Shown piece by piece: positions 9,613-18,433 of a DNA stretch of 64,000 nucleotides. Source of the DNA: Citreicoccus inhibens. GTDB taxonomy: Bacteria; Myxococcota; Myxococcia; Myxococcales; Myxococcaceae. Position numbers and translations under genes: made by a program. Position 1 is the stretch's first letter. Each line of letters begins with the position of its first letter. The notes beneath the pieces were generated by a model, which had not been told where the DNA came from, made no database searches, and worked only from the letters and a program-made list of their open reading frames with translations. Location: contig NZ_JAHNZT010000007.1 of assembly GCF_019039035.1 (NCBI RefSeq), positions 62,001 through 126,000 on the forward strand, read 5' to 3'.

Positions 9613-10290
9613 ATGAGCACCCAAGCCGCCACAGCCGACTCCGTCCCCGCCCGGACGCCCCTCCTCAAGTCCCGCCTGGGCTCGTTCCTCGCGGTGATGC
9701 CCCTGAGCTTCTGGGTCATCAACCACCTGTGGAACAACCTGTCCGCCTTCAGCGGCGCCGAGGCGTGGCAGGCCTCCGTGACGAGCTACGCGAACCCGTT
9801 CGCGCAGGCCTTCACGTTCCTCATCGTGATGCTGCCCCTGCTCCTGCACACCGGCTGGGGCCTGGTCCGCATCTTCAGCTTCAAGCCCAACAACACCCGC
9901 TACAACAACTACGGCAACCTCAAGTACCTGGTGCAGCGCATCGCCGGCCTCGGCGTGCTCGCGTTCCTGGGCGCCCACATCTGGCTGGCCTTCCTCCACC
10001 CGCGGCTGATGGAGGGCGGCGCCGAGCAGTTCGCCGACATCGCCAGCGAGATGCACCACCACCTGCCCACGCTCGTCGTCTACCTGCTGGGCACGCTGGG
10101 TACCTCGTACCACCTGGCCAACGGCATCCAGACGTTCTGCATGGGCTGGGGCATCCTCGCCAGCGAGCGCTCCATGCGCCGCTTCGAGCCCGTCTCCATC
10201 CTCATCTTCCTGGTGCTCCTGGCCATGAGCTGGGGCGTCATCTACGCGCTCTACACCGCGGGCGGGCAGTTCCCCCCCACGGCCGACTGA
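9613..10290 (+). CDS. sdhC: Succinate dehydrogenase cytochrome b subunit (SdhC-type)
   Basis: Membrane anchor that binds haem and quinone and carries electrons from SdhAB to the quinone pool. The protein has five hydrophobic segments (about 24-41, 64-85, 109-128, 150-170, 193-214), the layout of the di-haem b558 type. H38, H79, H122 and H167 sit in successive helices and are candidate haem ligands. A GGAG site lies 6-8 bases before the ATG. No sdhA or sdhB follows: the next gene is ssb on the opposite strand, so this subunit is orphaned from its usual operon. Confidence 0.88.
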   Translation: MSTQAATADSVPARTPLLKSRLGSFLAVMPLSFWVINHLWNNLSAFSGAEAWQASVTSYANPFAQAFTFLIVMLPLLLHTGWGLVRIFSFKPNNTRYNNYGNLKYLVQRIAGLGVLAFLGAHIWLAFLHPRLMEGGAEQFADIASEMHHHLPTLVVYLLGTLGTSYHLANGIQTFCMGWGILASERSMRRFEPVSILIFLVLLAMSWGVIYALYTAGGQFPPTAD

Positions 10291-10338
10291 GGCGAGCCTT
10301 CCCGGCGAGGGCCGCGCGCCCTCGCTCCCGGAATGCAA

Positions 10339-10372
10339 AACCGGCCGCCCCCTTCGCAGGGAGCGGCCGGTT
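10339..10372. terminator. Convergent terminator between sdhC and ssb
   Basis: A perfect 10-bp stem (AACCGGCCGC at 10339-10348 with GCGGCCGGTT at 10363-10372) sits between the two convergent genes. On the minus strand it is followed by TTTT, so it is a good rho-independent terminator for ssb; on the plus strand the tail is weaker (TTCGCGTTTC). Confidence 0.75.
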
Positions 10373-10398
10373 CGCGTTTCAGGGCCTGTGGCCCGGCA

Positions 10399-10896
10399 CT
10401 AGAAGGGGATGTCGTCGTCCCCGCCGCCACCGCCCGGGTGGCCACCGCCCATCCCGCCATCGTCCATGGGGGGGGCCTGGCCGAAGCCGTCGTCCATGCC
10501 ACCGCCGCGCTGCGGAGGGCCGGAGCGACGTCCACCGCCGCCTCCCATGCCATCACCCGCGTCGCGGCCACCGAGGAACGTCACCGAGGTGGCGACCACC
10601 TCCGTGGTGTAGTTCTTCCGGTTCTCCTTGTCCGTCCACTCACGCGTCTGCAGACGGCCCTCGACGTAGCACTGCCGTCCCTTCTTCAGGTACTCGCCGC
10701 ACAGCTCCGCGAGCTTTCCCCAGACGACGATGCGGTGCCACTCGGTGCGCTCCTGCTTCTGGCCATTCTTGTCGTTCCAGCTCTCGCTGGTGGCGATGCG
10801 GAAGTTCGCGACCGCCTGCCCCCCGGGAGTGAAACGGACCTCGGGGTCCGCCCCCAGGTTGCCGATGAGAATGACCTTGTTCACGCCTCCAGCCAT
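10399..10896 (-). CDS. ssb: Single-stranded DNA-binding protein SSB
   Basis: Binds single-stranded DNA during replication, repair and recombination. The OB-fold covers about 1-115 (start [19 protein letters not shown]). A Gly/Pro-rich linker follows and the protein ends in the acidic partner-binding tip DDDIPF, as in active SSBs. The open frame extends 45 codons further upstream, but the ATG at 10896 has a strong GGGAGG site and begins the conserved domain. Length 165. Confidence 0.96.
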   Translation of the reverse strand: MAGGVNKVILIGNLGADPEVRFTPGGQAVANFRIATSESWNDKNGQKQERTEWHRIVVWGKLAELCGEYLKKGRQCYVEGRLQTREWTDKENRKNYTTEVVATSVTFLGGRDAGDGMGGGGGRRSGPPQRGGGMDDGFGQAPPMDDGGMGGGHPGGGGGDDDIPF

Positions 10897-11088
10897 GGTT
10901 CCTCCCGAGCACAGCCCCACCACGGGGCAGTGACTACCTCCAGGGTGCACTCCCTGGCAGGTTTGCCTCCGCCTTAGCATCTCCCACTGACACCCGCGGG
11001 GCCAGATTCCGGCCGGTGTCTGGGCGCACACTCGCCCGCCCGCCCCACCGGGGGACGGACGGGGCGGAGGCCCAGGGAGCGGGGCGGC

Positions 11089-13332
11089 CTACCCGCCCGG
11101 GCGGGTCTCGGCGGTGGGCAGATCGCGATCCGGCCCCGCGCGCGCGCCGGCGTTGCCGCTCGGGGCCACGACCTGCACGGGCTCGCGAGACAGGGCCCGG
11201 GCCTCGGCGATCTTGGGCGCCAGCGTCGCGTCCAGCCCCTTGCAGAAGGCGGCGAGCTGCGCGTCCGGCGAGACGACCAACCGGCGCAGCGACTTCCAGA
11301 AGGGATGTTCCGCGTCGCCCGTGCGGACGATGCCGCGCGCGAGCAGCGGCGTGGAGGCCTCACGGTCCGCGGGGCTCGCCGTCCGGAGCGCCCCGACGAG
11401 CGCCTCGGGCGCGGTGCGCGCCAGCTCGCCCAGCGACTCGGACATGTCGCGCTGCGCATCCGCGTCCGGGCCCACGGCGGCGGACAGCTCCACCACGCGG
11501 GACATGGCCTCGGCGTTCCCGCTCGCGGCCAGCTCCACCATGCTGCCGACGCCCGGGACCTCCACGGAGAGCACGCGCGCCACCTGCCGCAGCCGGCCGT
11601 AGACGTCGTCCCCAGGCGAGTAGCTGTCGAGCAGCGTGCGCGCGCCCAGGTAGTCATGCGGGTTGGACTGATAGAGACCGTCGGCCAGGACCGCGCGGAC
11701 CGCCGGGTCCTTCTCGCTGCGCCACGCCGTGCGCAGGAAGCCGAGGTTGCGCGGGTCGCGCTGACGGGCCAGCTCCAGGTACGTCTTGATGCGCGTGGCC
11801 ACCTCCGGCACCGCGCCCGAGCGCCCACCGTCCCCCAGCGCCGCCACCGCGGTGGACGGCCCCAGCGAGGAGCCCGTGGCCGCCACCGCCGCGCCCAGCG
11901 CATCCAGCCCCGCCACCACCGGACCGGAGCGGCCCGGGTAGTCATTCACCATGATGGAGAACGTGAACTTCTCCCCCCCCGCGGACTGAACGAAGCCGCT
12001 GAGCGCCGAGACGTTCTCCAGGGTGCCCGTCTTCGCGCGCAGGCGGCCCACCGCGTCGGTGCCCTCGAAGCGGTACTTGAGCGTGCCGTCCTTGCCCGCG
12101 ATGCCGAGCGAGGACAGGTACTCGGGCGACAGCGGGAAGCGCGAGTACATGTGCCGGAGGATGCGGTCGAGCTGCGTGGCGGAGAACCGGTTCGCGTCGT
12201 TGAGGCCGCTGCCGTTCTTCATCACGTAAGTGCCGCGCGGGATGCCCACGTCACGGTCGAGGAACGCCTCCACCACGTCGATGCCCTTGGCGAACGAGCC
12301 CGGCACGCCGCGCGCCTCCGCGCCCATCGTCTTGAGGAGCGTCTCCGCGATGAAGTTGCTGGAGAGCTTGTTGAGCCGCTTGAGCACGATGTCGAACGTG
12401 TCCGACTGGGCCACGTGCACCATGCGCGCGCGCGGAGCCGTGACGCCCAGCTTCACCTTGCCCTTCACCTTCATGCCCCGCGAGATGAGCAGCTGCTTGA
12501 AGGTGTAGCCGAAGTACATGGGCGGGTTGTCGATCTTCTTCCAGACGCTCACGCTGCCGCGCTCGTCCGCGATCTGCCCGCGCACGACAATCTTCTGCTT
12601 GTCCCCCGAGGGGTCCGACGTGACGGAGACGCGGCGCGCCCGGCCGCTGCCCGTGACGACGTTGCTCTCGATGATGAAGTAGTCGCTCGGCGGCTCCATC
12701 TCCACCACGCCCCGCGCCCCGGGCCCCGAGCCCGCGCGCAGGTAGATGGCCGCCGCGTTCCAGTTGAGGCTCACCGCGCCGGTGGGCGCCATGTACGCGC
12801 GGTCCGAGTCCTCCTGGTCATAGCCCGGCGGCGTGCGCTCGGCGTCGAACCAGGAGTCGTCCACGACGATGTCCTGCACCTCGCGGATGCCCGCGTGCCA
12901 CAGCTCGCCCGTGACGCCCCAGAGGCGCTCGGTGGTCATGGTGGGGTCGCCCTTGCCACGCACGAAGAGCGTCTTCACCTTGCCGTCGGCGGGCAGCTCC
13001 GGCTCCACCAGGAACTCGGTGTCGAAGCGGTACTCGGGCCCCAGCGTGGCCAGCGCCGCCGCGGACGTGACGAGCTTCACGTTGGACGCGGGGTTGAGCA
13101 GCTCGTCCGCGTTGTGGGTGAACACGACGGAGCCGTCATCCAGGCTCTGCATGTGCATGCCCACGCGGCTCATCTTCAGCGGCGAGCGTTGGAGGACCTG
13201 GAGCAGCGCGTTCTTCAGCGCCTCGCGCTCGGCCCGCTTGTCCGCGGGAGCTGGGGCGGCTCGCGCGATGAGGGGCAGTCCCAAGACAATGGCCACCGCC
13301 GCCACGAAGAATCTGGCTCGAAGAAACCGCAC
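11089..13332 (-). CDS. dacB: D-alanyl-D-alanine carboxypeptidase/endopeptidase, PBP4 (DacB) family, with C-terminal extension
   Basis: Periplasmic peptidase acting on D-Ala-D-Ala ends and cross-links of peptidoglycan. A signal peptide covers about 1-26. The catalytic motifs are S83-N-V-K86 (SxxK), S324-S-N326 (SxN) and K434-T-G. The catalytic unit ends near residue 485, close to the 477 of Escherichia coli DacB; about 250 further residues are helical and repeat-like (HEAT-like in look) and end in a Pro/Gly tail. The GTG start at 13332 is chosen because GGAG lies 5 bases upstream; an in-frame ATG at 13359 lacks such a site and is the alternative (756 residues). It is divergent from dtd. Confidence 0.9.
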   Translation of the reverse strand: MRFLRARFFVAAVAIVLGLPLIARAAPAPADKRAEREALKNALLQVLQRSPLKMSRVGMHMQSLDDGSVVFTHNADELLNPASNVKLVTSAAALATLGPEYRFDTEFLVEPELPADGKVKTLFVRGKGDPTMTTERLWGVTGELWHAGIREVQDIVVDDSWFDAERTPPGYDQEDSDRAYMAPTGAVSLNWNAAAIYLRAGSGPGARGVVEMEPPSDYFIIESNVVTGSGRARRVSVTSDPSGDKQKIVVRGQIADERGSVSVWKKIDNPPMYFGYTFKQLLISRGMKVKGKVKLGVTAPRARMVHVAQSDTFDIVLKRLNKLSSNFIAETLLKTMGAEARGVPGSFAKGIDVVEAFLDRDVGIPRGTYVMKNGSGLNDANRFSATQLDRILRHMYSRFPLSPEYLSSLGIAGKDGTLKYRFEGTDAVGRLRAKTGTLENVSALSGFVQSAGGEKFTFSIMVNDYPGRSGPVVAGLDALGAAVAATGSSLGPSTAVAALGDGGRSGAVPEVATRIKTYLELARQRDPRNLGFLRTAWRSEKDPAVRAVLADGLYQSNPHDYLGARTLLDSYSPGDDVYGRLRQVARVLSVEVPGVGSMVELAASGNAEAMSRVVELSAAVGPDADAQRDMSESLGELARTAPEALVGALRTASPADREASTPLLARGIVRTGDAEHPFWKSLRRLVVSPDAQLAAFCKGLDATLAPKIAEARALSREPVQVVAPSGNAGARAGPDRDLPTAETRPGG

Positions 13333-13359
13333 ACTCGCTCCGGGAAGGTCGCCGGCCAT

Positions 13360-13665
13360 TATGGGGAGGTCACGAAAGGGGCGGCAAGGGAGGGTGTCAT
13401 TCGCCGTCCATGTCTGGGCGCTCGCTCTTCCGCCAGGTTGAAAGCTTGTGACCTTCGTGTGGCCTGGAGCGCATTGCGCCCCATGGCCAACAGGCGCCCC
13501 GCCGGGTCGTCGCGTTCTGAGAGTCCAAGACTGCACGAAGCCAGCGTGCCCGCTGGCTCTGACATGCACGGGTGTCACGCACCCCACGAGGTCGCCCGCT
13601 TGGAGCGCCGCGCTTGCCGCGTCCGCACCGCCCTGGCAGGAAGGTGGCTCGGAGGTGACGCGCGC
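13360..13665. other. Intergenic region between divergent dacB and dtd
   Basis: About 306 bp with no supported gene. It must hold the promoters of dacB (leftward) and dtd (rightward). No clear -35/-10 pair or palindrome was found. Reading frames that cross it belong to extensions of the flanking genes and lack start signals. Confidence 0.5.
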
Positions 13666-14133
13666 ATGAAGGCCGTGGTTCAGCGGGTGCTGGAGGCGTC
13701 GGTGACGGTGGAGGGCCAGCGGGTGAGTGAGATGGGCCCCGGGCTCCTCGTGCTGCTGGGCGTGGGCAAGGGAGACACCCAGGCGGAGGTCGCGTGGATG
13801 GTGGAGAAGCTCGCCACGCTGCGCATCTTCGAGGACGCCGCCGGGAAGATGAACCTCTCGCTGGAGGACACCTCGCGGCAGCTCATCGTCGTGAGCCAGT
13901 TCACCCTCTATGGGGATGCGCGAAAGGGACGGCGCCCCAGCTTCATCGACGCCGAGGAGCCCACGGCCGCCAAGGCCCTCTATGAGCGCGCGTGTGAGCT
14001 GCTGCGCCAGCGCGGCCTCACGGTGGGCACCGGCATCTTCGCGGCGGACATGAAGGTGGCGCTCGTCAACGACGGCCCCGTCACCCTCCTCCTGGAGAGC
14101 CCGCCCCGGGCGGACGCTCCCGCCAAGGCCTAG
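13666..14133 (+). CDS. dtd: D-aminoacyl-tRNA deacylase
   Basis: Hydrolyses D-amino acids (and glycine mischarged on tRNA-Ala) from tRNA, cytoplasmic homodimer. The family motifs SQFTLYGD (77-84) and NDGPVT (135-140) form the active-site interface and are intact. Length 155 is normal (145-150). The start is preceded by GGAGGTG at a proper distance. The stop TAG shares the tetranucleotide CTAG (14130-14133) with the stop of the convergent hydrolase gene, so the coding regions overlap by 4 bp. Confidence 0.96.
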   Translation: MKAVVQRVLEASVTVEGQRVSEMGPGLLVLLGVGKGDTQAEVAWMVEKLATLRIFEDAAGKMNLSLEDTSRQLIVVSQFTLYGDARKGRRPSFIDAEEPTAAKALYERACELLRQRGLTVGTGIFAADMKVALVNDGPVTLLLESPPRADAPAKA

Positions 14134-15200
14134 CGAGCGCCCAGCGTCTGGGTGAAGAACTCGAGCGCCGCGTCTTGCGCGCGCGCGTGGATGTCCGCTC
14201 GCGCGCCCGCCTCGGCGTCCCGGCACAGCTCGGGCGCGGCCCGAAGGCCCACCGCCGAGCACTCCGGCAGGAAGGAGTAGTGGCCGGCCTCGTTCACCAC
14301 CCACACGCGCGTCGAGGCAGGCAGCTGCCCAGCCAGGCGCATCCCGCACTCCGCATGGGGCATCAGCTCATCCCCACGCGCGAGCATCAAGGCCACGGGC
14401 ACGGAGATGCCCGCCACGTCCCGCTGGGCATACGTGCCCGCCATCCCCGGAGCCATCGCGAAGGCCGACTTCACGCGAGGGTCCCGGTACGAGGCGCGTG
14501 ACACGGCCCGGTCAATCTTGCGGTAGTCCACGTCGCGCAGCATCTCGCAGCCCGCGGACTCCCGGGTCGCTGGCGCGGTGCAGAACCGAGCGATGGGTTC
14601 GAGGTTGAGCGTCGCGCCCACGAGCGCCAGCGCCGTGTAGCCGCCCATGGAGTGGCCCGCCGCGCCGATTCGCTCCGCATCGATGCGCGGCCCCCAGGCC
14701 GGGTCCTTCAGCACCGAGTCCAACACGAAGGAGAAGTCCTTGGGCCGCTCCCAGGCCCGCACGTAGCCCTCCGGACTGTTGTCCCCCACCATGTTGCCCA
14801 CATGGTTCACCGCGATGACGATGAAGCCATGGGCGGCCAGGTGCGTGGCCAGCCAGGACTGGTTGATGGCGCTGCCTCCGCTGCCATGGGACATCAGCAC
14901 CACGGGATAGCGCTCGTGCGCGTCCGCGAGGGGGACGCCCGGAGCCGCGAGGAAGGAGCTGAAGACGTCGCCCGCGGGCTGGGGCGTCATCTGCGCCGAC
15001 TCCGAGGCGGGGTACCAGAACACGGTGCGCAGCGAGCGCTGCCGGGCCTCATCGCGGTACACGGCGGACTGAAGCCCCACGTGGAAGGGGGCCGCGGCGC
15101 GCACCGGCGGGCTCGAGCGCGAGGGCCCGGCGCAGGCCGTCATGAGGCATGGGACCACGAGCCACATCACGGCGGACAGGACGCGACGAAGAGCGGGCAT
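14130..15200 (-). CDS. Alpha/beta-hydrolase lipoprotein, PAF-acetylhydrolase-like
   Basis: Predicted envelope lipoprotein with serine hydrolase activity. The signal peptide ends in the lipobox LMTAC with C23 as the lipidated residue. The nucleophile elbow is GHSMGG (S184), the oxyanion-loop region is MSHGSGGS (about 103-110), and a late His in EAGHYSF is the likely catalytic base. The fold resembles platelet-activating factor acetylhydrolase/dienelactone hydrolase-like enzymes of myxobacteria; the natural ester is unknown. Usual length for the group (350-400). Confidence 0.8.
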   Translation of the reverse strand: MPALRRVLSAVMWLVVPCLMTACAGPSRSSPPVRAAAPFHVGLQSAVYRDEARQRSLRTVFWYPASESAQMTPQPAGDVFSSFLAAPGVPLADAHERYPVVLMSHGSGGSAINQSWLATHLAAHGFIVIAVNHVGNMVGDNSPEGYVRAWERPKDFSFVLDSVLKDPAWGPRIDAERIGAAGHSMGGYTALALVGATLNLEPIARFCTAPATRESAGCEMLRDVDYRKIDRAVSRASYRDPRVKSAFAMAPGMAGTYAQRDVAGISVPVALMLARGDELMPHAECGMRLAGQLPASTRVWVVNEAGHYSFLPECSAVGLRAAPELCRDAEAGARADIHARAQDAALEFFTQTLGAR

Positions 15201-15270
15201 AAGGGCGCGCAGCGGACGGCGGGTTCGGCTCGAACCTACGCGTGAAGCCTGACACCGATTGCGCCCGCCC

Positions 15271-16116
15271 TCACAGGCGGACGGTGGTGCCGCGCGTCAC
15301 GAGCGAGGCCAGGCCCTGCCGCGTCTGCGCGGCCGAGCGCACGTGCGCGGTGAGCGCGCCCAGCTCGCGAATCCACGAGGCGGCCCGAGGCCCCAGGCCC
15401 GAGAAGGCCACGGTCAGCGGCGGAGGCTGGGACACCTTGCCCAGCCAATACCCGAGGACCTCGTCGCGCTCCGGCAGCGAGCTCAAACGCATGCGCTCCT
15501 GCTCGCGAGACATCAGGCGCTCCAGCTTGCGCGGCAGGTTCACCTGCCAGTGCGCGACCGCGCGCGCCGGGCGCCAGGCCCAGTCCGCGAAAGCGAAGCG
15601 CTCCCGGGGCTGATACTCGCCACGCCCCTGGGTCGCGAAGACGCGATCCGGCGGAAACTCCGGGAAGGGCTCCCACTGTCCGGCGAGCAGCGAGGCCAGC
15701 CCCATGTCGCCTCGGGGCCGCAGGCGGAAGGCATCCCGCACCGCGCGCGCCTCACGCGCCTCCCAGTACGGATAGGCGGGGTCCTCCACCATCAGCGCGA
15801 CGTGGAGGGCCTCGTCCCAGTCGTCGGCGTAGCCCTCGTGCATCCCGCCCACGTCCCAGCCGGCCGGGTCCTCGCGCCAGGGCATGAAGACGAGCCGATC
15901 CACCAGGTCCATCCAGGCGTCGGTGTCCACCGAGTTCACGCCCCCGGGCACCGACGTGGCCACCAGTCGCTCGCACAGGACGCGGGCCTGCGCATCACCC
16001 AGGTGGACGCCGAGCGATTCCAGCGCGCCGGCCGCGTCGCCCATCGCGCGCGTGAGGAACGGCAGCACCAGCTCCTGAAGGAACCGGTCGTTGATGGGCC
16101 GAAGGACGACATCCAT
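15271..16116 (-). CDS. Hypothetical protein
   Basis: Protein of 281 residues that I do not recognise. It has no signal peptide or membrane segment and is rich in Trp, Arg and Glu. A central acidic stretch (GGMHEGYADDWDEA, about 90-103) is notable. The gene lies 22 bp after ptsN on the same strand, in the place where rapZ or npr sits in many proteobacterial rpoN operons, but the sequence lacks a P-loop and is not RapZ. It is probably co-transcribed with ptsN. Confidence 0.7.
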   Translation of the reverse strand: MDVVLRPINDRFLQELVLPFLTRAMGDAAGALESLGVHLGDAQARVLCERLVATSVPGGVNSVDTDAWMDLVDRLVFMPWREDPAGWDVGGMHEGYADDWDEALHVALMVEDPAYPYWEAREARAVRDAFRLRPRGDMGLASLLAGQWEPFPEFPPDRVFATQGRGEYQPRERFAFADWAWRPARAVAHWQVNLPRKLERLMSREQERMRLSSLPERDEVLGYWLGKVSQPPPLTVAFSGLGPRAASWIRELGALTAHVRSAAQTRQGLASLVTRGTTVRL

Positions 16117-16138
16117 TCGTTCGTCCCCCCGGACGGCC

Positions 16139-16636
16139 TCAGGGCCGTGCGTCTTCCTGGATGATGAGCGCGTGGATGTCCGCGGCCGAGGGCGCCTCGA
16201 GGATGGAGGCGCGGAAGCGCGGGTTCTTGAAGAGCCGGGAGATGCGCGCCAGCGCCTTGAGGTGCACGCCCGCGCTGTTCTCGGGGGCCACCAAGGCGAA
16301 GAAGAGGTGCGTGGGCCGGCTGTCGATGGAGTCGAAGTCCACCCCGGCGCGGGACACGCCGAAGGCCGCCTGGAGCTGCGACATGCCCGAGAGCTTGCCG
16401 TGAGGAATCGCCACGCCCTCGCCGATGCCGGTGCTGCCCAGCTTCTCGCGCTCGCGCAACACCTCGACCAGCCTGTCCGCGTTGAGCTCCGGATGCGCGC
16501 GCACCAGCGTGGTGCTCAGCTCGCGCAAGACCTCGGGCTTGGTCCGAGCTTGCATGTCCGCGATGACGGCTTGAGGGCTGAGGAACTCGGCGATTCTCAA
16601 CTGGCGCTCCCGCGGCTGGCGCTCCTGGGCGGGCAA
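16139..16636 (-). CDS. ptsN: PTS IIA-like nitrogen regulatory protein PtsN
   Basis: EIIA-Ntr domain protein, phosphorylated by the nitrogen PTS and acting as a regulator rather than a sugar transporter. The phosphorylated His is H79 in GEGVAIPHGK (E. coli H73). Length 165 and the fold pattern (LFFALVAPENSAGVHL strand-helix) fit the family. It follows hpf, as in the conserved rpoN-hpf-ptsN order, but 175 bp separate it from hpf with a hairpin between. Confidence 0.93.
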   Translation of the reverse strand: MPAQERQPRERQLRIAEFLSPQAVIADMQARTKPEVLRELSTTLVRAHPELNADRLVEVLREREKLGSTGIGEGVAIPHGKLSGMSQLQAAFGVSRAGVDFDSIDSRPTHLFFALVAPENSAGVHLKALARISRLFKNPRFRASILEAPSAADIHALIIQEDARP

Positions 16637-16769
16637 TTACTCCTCACCCCGGATTCGCGCAAGAGTCGCCTGGGCCTCCTGGACCGCTTCGCTCACTGCG
16701 CGGCACGCAAGGGAGGGATCCGCGCGACCCGCTGCCACCCCGGAGGTGAGGTTCCGGGGCAGCCGAGTC

Positions 16770-16794
16770 CGCCCTCTCGGCTCGGACGAGGGCG
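16770..16794 (-). terminator. Hairpin after hpf
   Basis: A 7-bp GC stem (CGCCCTC at 16770-16776 with GAGGGCG at 16788-16794) lies just after the hpf stop codon. There is no T-tract, so it may be an attenuator or mRNA-stabilising structure rather than a full terminator before ptsN. Confidence 0.3.
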
Positions 16795-16810
16795 GGCGCC
16801 AGGCAGACGC

Positions 16811-17449
16811 TCAGGCGCCGGGCGCGTGGGGCTCGATGATGCCGTACTGGCCATCCTTGCGACGGTAGATGATGCACATGGCGTTGCCCGCTTCCACGTT
16901 CTGGAAGACGTAGAAGTCATTGTCCATGAGGTCCATCTGCATCACGGCCTCGTCCACCCGGAGCGCCTTGACGGTGAGGTGGGTGGCACGAACCACTTTC
17001 GTCGCGGAGGCGGCCGGGGGCGCCGCGGGGGCGCTCGCCGCAGCAGGAGTCGCCGCGGGCGCGGACTCGGCGCTCTCCGGGGCCTCGGGCATCTCGAAGA
17101 CCGAGTGCCGCACCTTGAGCTGGTTCACCAATTCCTGACGGTGGTGCACGCGCTCACGGCCGTGGTGGCTCTTGAGCTTGTCGCGGTAGCGGCGCAGCTG
17201 CCGTTCAATCTTGTCCATCGCCAGGTCGATGGACGCGTACATGTCATCGCTCTTGTCACGACCCCGCAGGACCCACGCGCCCGAGTGGATGGTGATGTCC
17301 GCGTGATGGAGGTGACGCTCCAGGGAGAGAACCACGTGGGCGTCACCCGCCCGGTCCAGCAATCGGTTCACCCGTTCGACCTTCTCGCGGGCGTACTCTT
17401 TGAGAGAATCCGACGCTCCGAACTGACGGAAGGTGATGTTGAGCTGCAT
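16811..17449 (-). CDS. hpf: Ribosome hibernation promoting factor, long form
   Basis: Binds the 30S subunit and dimerises ribosomes in stationary phase. The N-terminal S30AE/RaiA domain (about 1-100) starts MQLNITFRQFGASDSLKEY. An Ala/Pro-rich linker (about 120-150) leads to the C-terminal dimerisation domain (about 155-208, with FYVFQNVEAGNAMCIIYRRKDG). Length 212 marks the long type. It is the first gene of the hpf-ptsN-hypothetical group and is separated from rpoN by a GNAT gene and a lipoprotein gene. Confidence 0.94.
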   Translation of the reverse strand: MQLNITFRQFGASDSLKEYAREKVERVNRLLDRAGDAHVVLSLERHLHHADITIHSGAWVLRGRDKSDDMYASIDLAMDKIERQLRRYRDKLKSHHGRERVHHRQELVNQLKVRHSVFEMPEAPESAESAPAATPAAASAPAAPPAASATKVVRATHLTVKALRVDEAVMQMDLMDNDFYVFQNVEAGNAMCIIYRRKDGQYGIIEPHAPGA

Positions 17450-17630
17450 GCGCGGCTGCCTCCTAGGGTGAGAGGTAAGCTCCGTGACAAATCAGAGACG
17501 GAGCGCCTTGCGAAAGCAACCCGCCCCCCCAGGTTGGAACTTCCCGGACGCACCGCTCGTCCGACCCCAGTCATCCTGCCGACACCTCGGGTCGCTGGCA
17601 TCGCGCCCGAGGGCAGGAGAGGCCGCCTGC

Positions 17631-18416
17631 TCAGGGCACCACGGAGACCGAGAAGTCCTGTGAGTGGAAGAAGGCACCCGAGCACGACGTCACACCTTGG
17701 CAGTCCAGCACCTTCCCGGGGACGGTTGCGCTCAGCGACAGCACGTGGTTGGCCAGCGGCGTGCCCGCGGGAACGGTGAAGCTGACCTTGCCGCCGTCCT
17801 GCGTCACCGCGAGCGTGGCGGGCGCGCTGCCACCCTCGCGCAGCAGCGTCGCGGTGATGGGACCGGGAACCTCCGACTCGGGCTGCCACACGAAGCTGTA
17901 CGTCTGACCGCGCCGCAGCCGGTCCACCGCGCCCGTGCCCTGGAACGCGAACAGGCGCTTCACCTTGGCGTCCTCCAGGATGAGCGAGACGGTGGCGGTG
18001 TCATCCTGGAGCAGGATGCGTCCATCCTCGGTGGGCTCGGTGGTCCACGCGGCGGGATCAAAATCGAACCACGCCCGAGTGGCCTCGCACGCATCCCCGC
18101 GGCCATCCACGTCCGGCGCGCCGCCCCCTTCCAGGTGCATGGGCTGCCCGTTGAAGGTGGCCGTCACGCCCTCCGCCAGCTTCGTGCACGCGTCACCCTC
18201 CGCCAGGGAGAAGGCCACCGTGAAGCGGTGCGCGCCGAGCGCGTCCGGCGTCTCCGCGTCATCCACGTCCGCCAGCGCGAACGTGAGGGTCCGGTCCGAG
18301 AGGCCCGCCAGCGAGACGGGCTCGGAGGCGGTGCGGCCACAACTGGCGAGCAGGCCCCACGCAGCGAGCGCGGCCAGCCCGCGCGACAGGCGGGAGAAAT
18401 CAAGGGTCTGAGACAT
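17631..18416 (-). CDS. Hypothetical lipoprotein
   Basis: Predicted envelope lipoprotein of unknown role. The signal peptide ends with a lipobox LLASC (Cys about residue 26). The mature part is beta-rich and contains four more Cys in pairs (about EGDACTK, GDACEA, LDCQGVTSC). The ATG at 18416 opens the signal peptide. A GTG at 18437 overlaps the stop of the upstream GNAT gene (GTGA) and is the alternative start, adding 7 residues; either way the two are coupled. No domain was recognised. Confidence 0.75.
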   Translation of the reverse strand: MSQTLDFSRLSRGLAALAAWGLLASCGRTASEPVSLAGLSDRTLTFALADVDDAETPDALGAHRFTVAFSLAEGDACTKLAEGVTATFNGQPMHLEGGGAPDVDGRGDACEATRAWFDFDPAAWTTEPTEDGRILLQDDTATVSLILEDAKVKRLFAFQGTGAVDRLRRGQTYSFVWQPESEVPGPITATLLREGGSAPATLAVTQDGGKVSFTVPAGTPLANHVLSLSATVPGKVLDCQGVTSCSGAFFHSQDFSVSVVP

Positions 18417-18433
18417 GGCGGCGGACCCTACCA

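Noticed and set aside
13360-14349. Extended 1086-codon version of the dacB gene
   Set aside because: The extra part is antisense to dtd and the hydrolase end; the signal peptide begins at 13332.
15222-15236. GGTTCG/CGAACC hairpin resembling a tRNA T-arm
   Set aside because: The loop has only 3 bases and no acceptor, D or anticodon arms can be drawn around it.
17510-17535. Possible sigma-54 promoter upstream of hpf (TTGCT with a G-run at -24)
   Set aside because: The -24 part is only a run of G and lacks TGGCA; the match is expected by chance in a GC-rich region.
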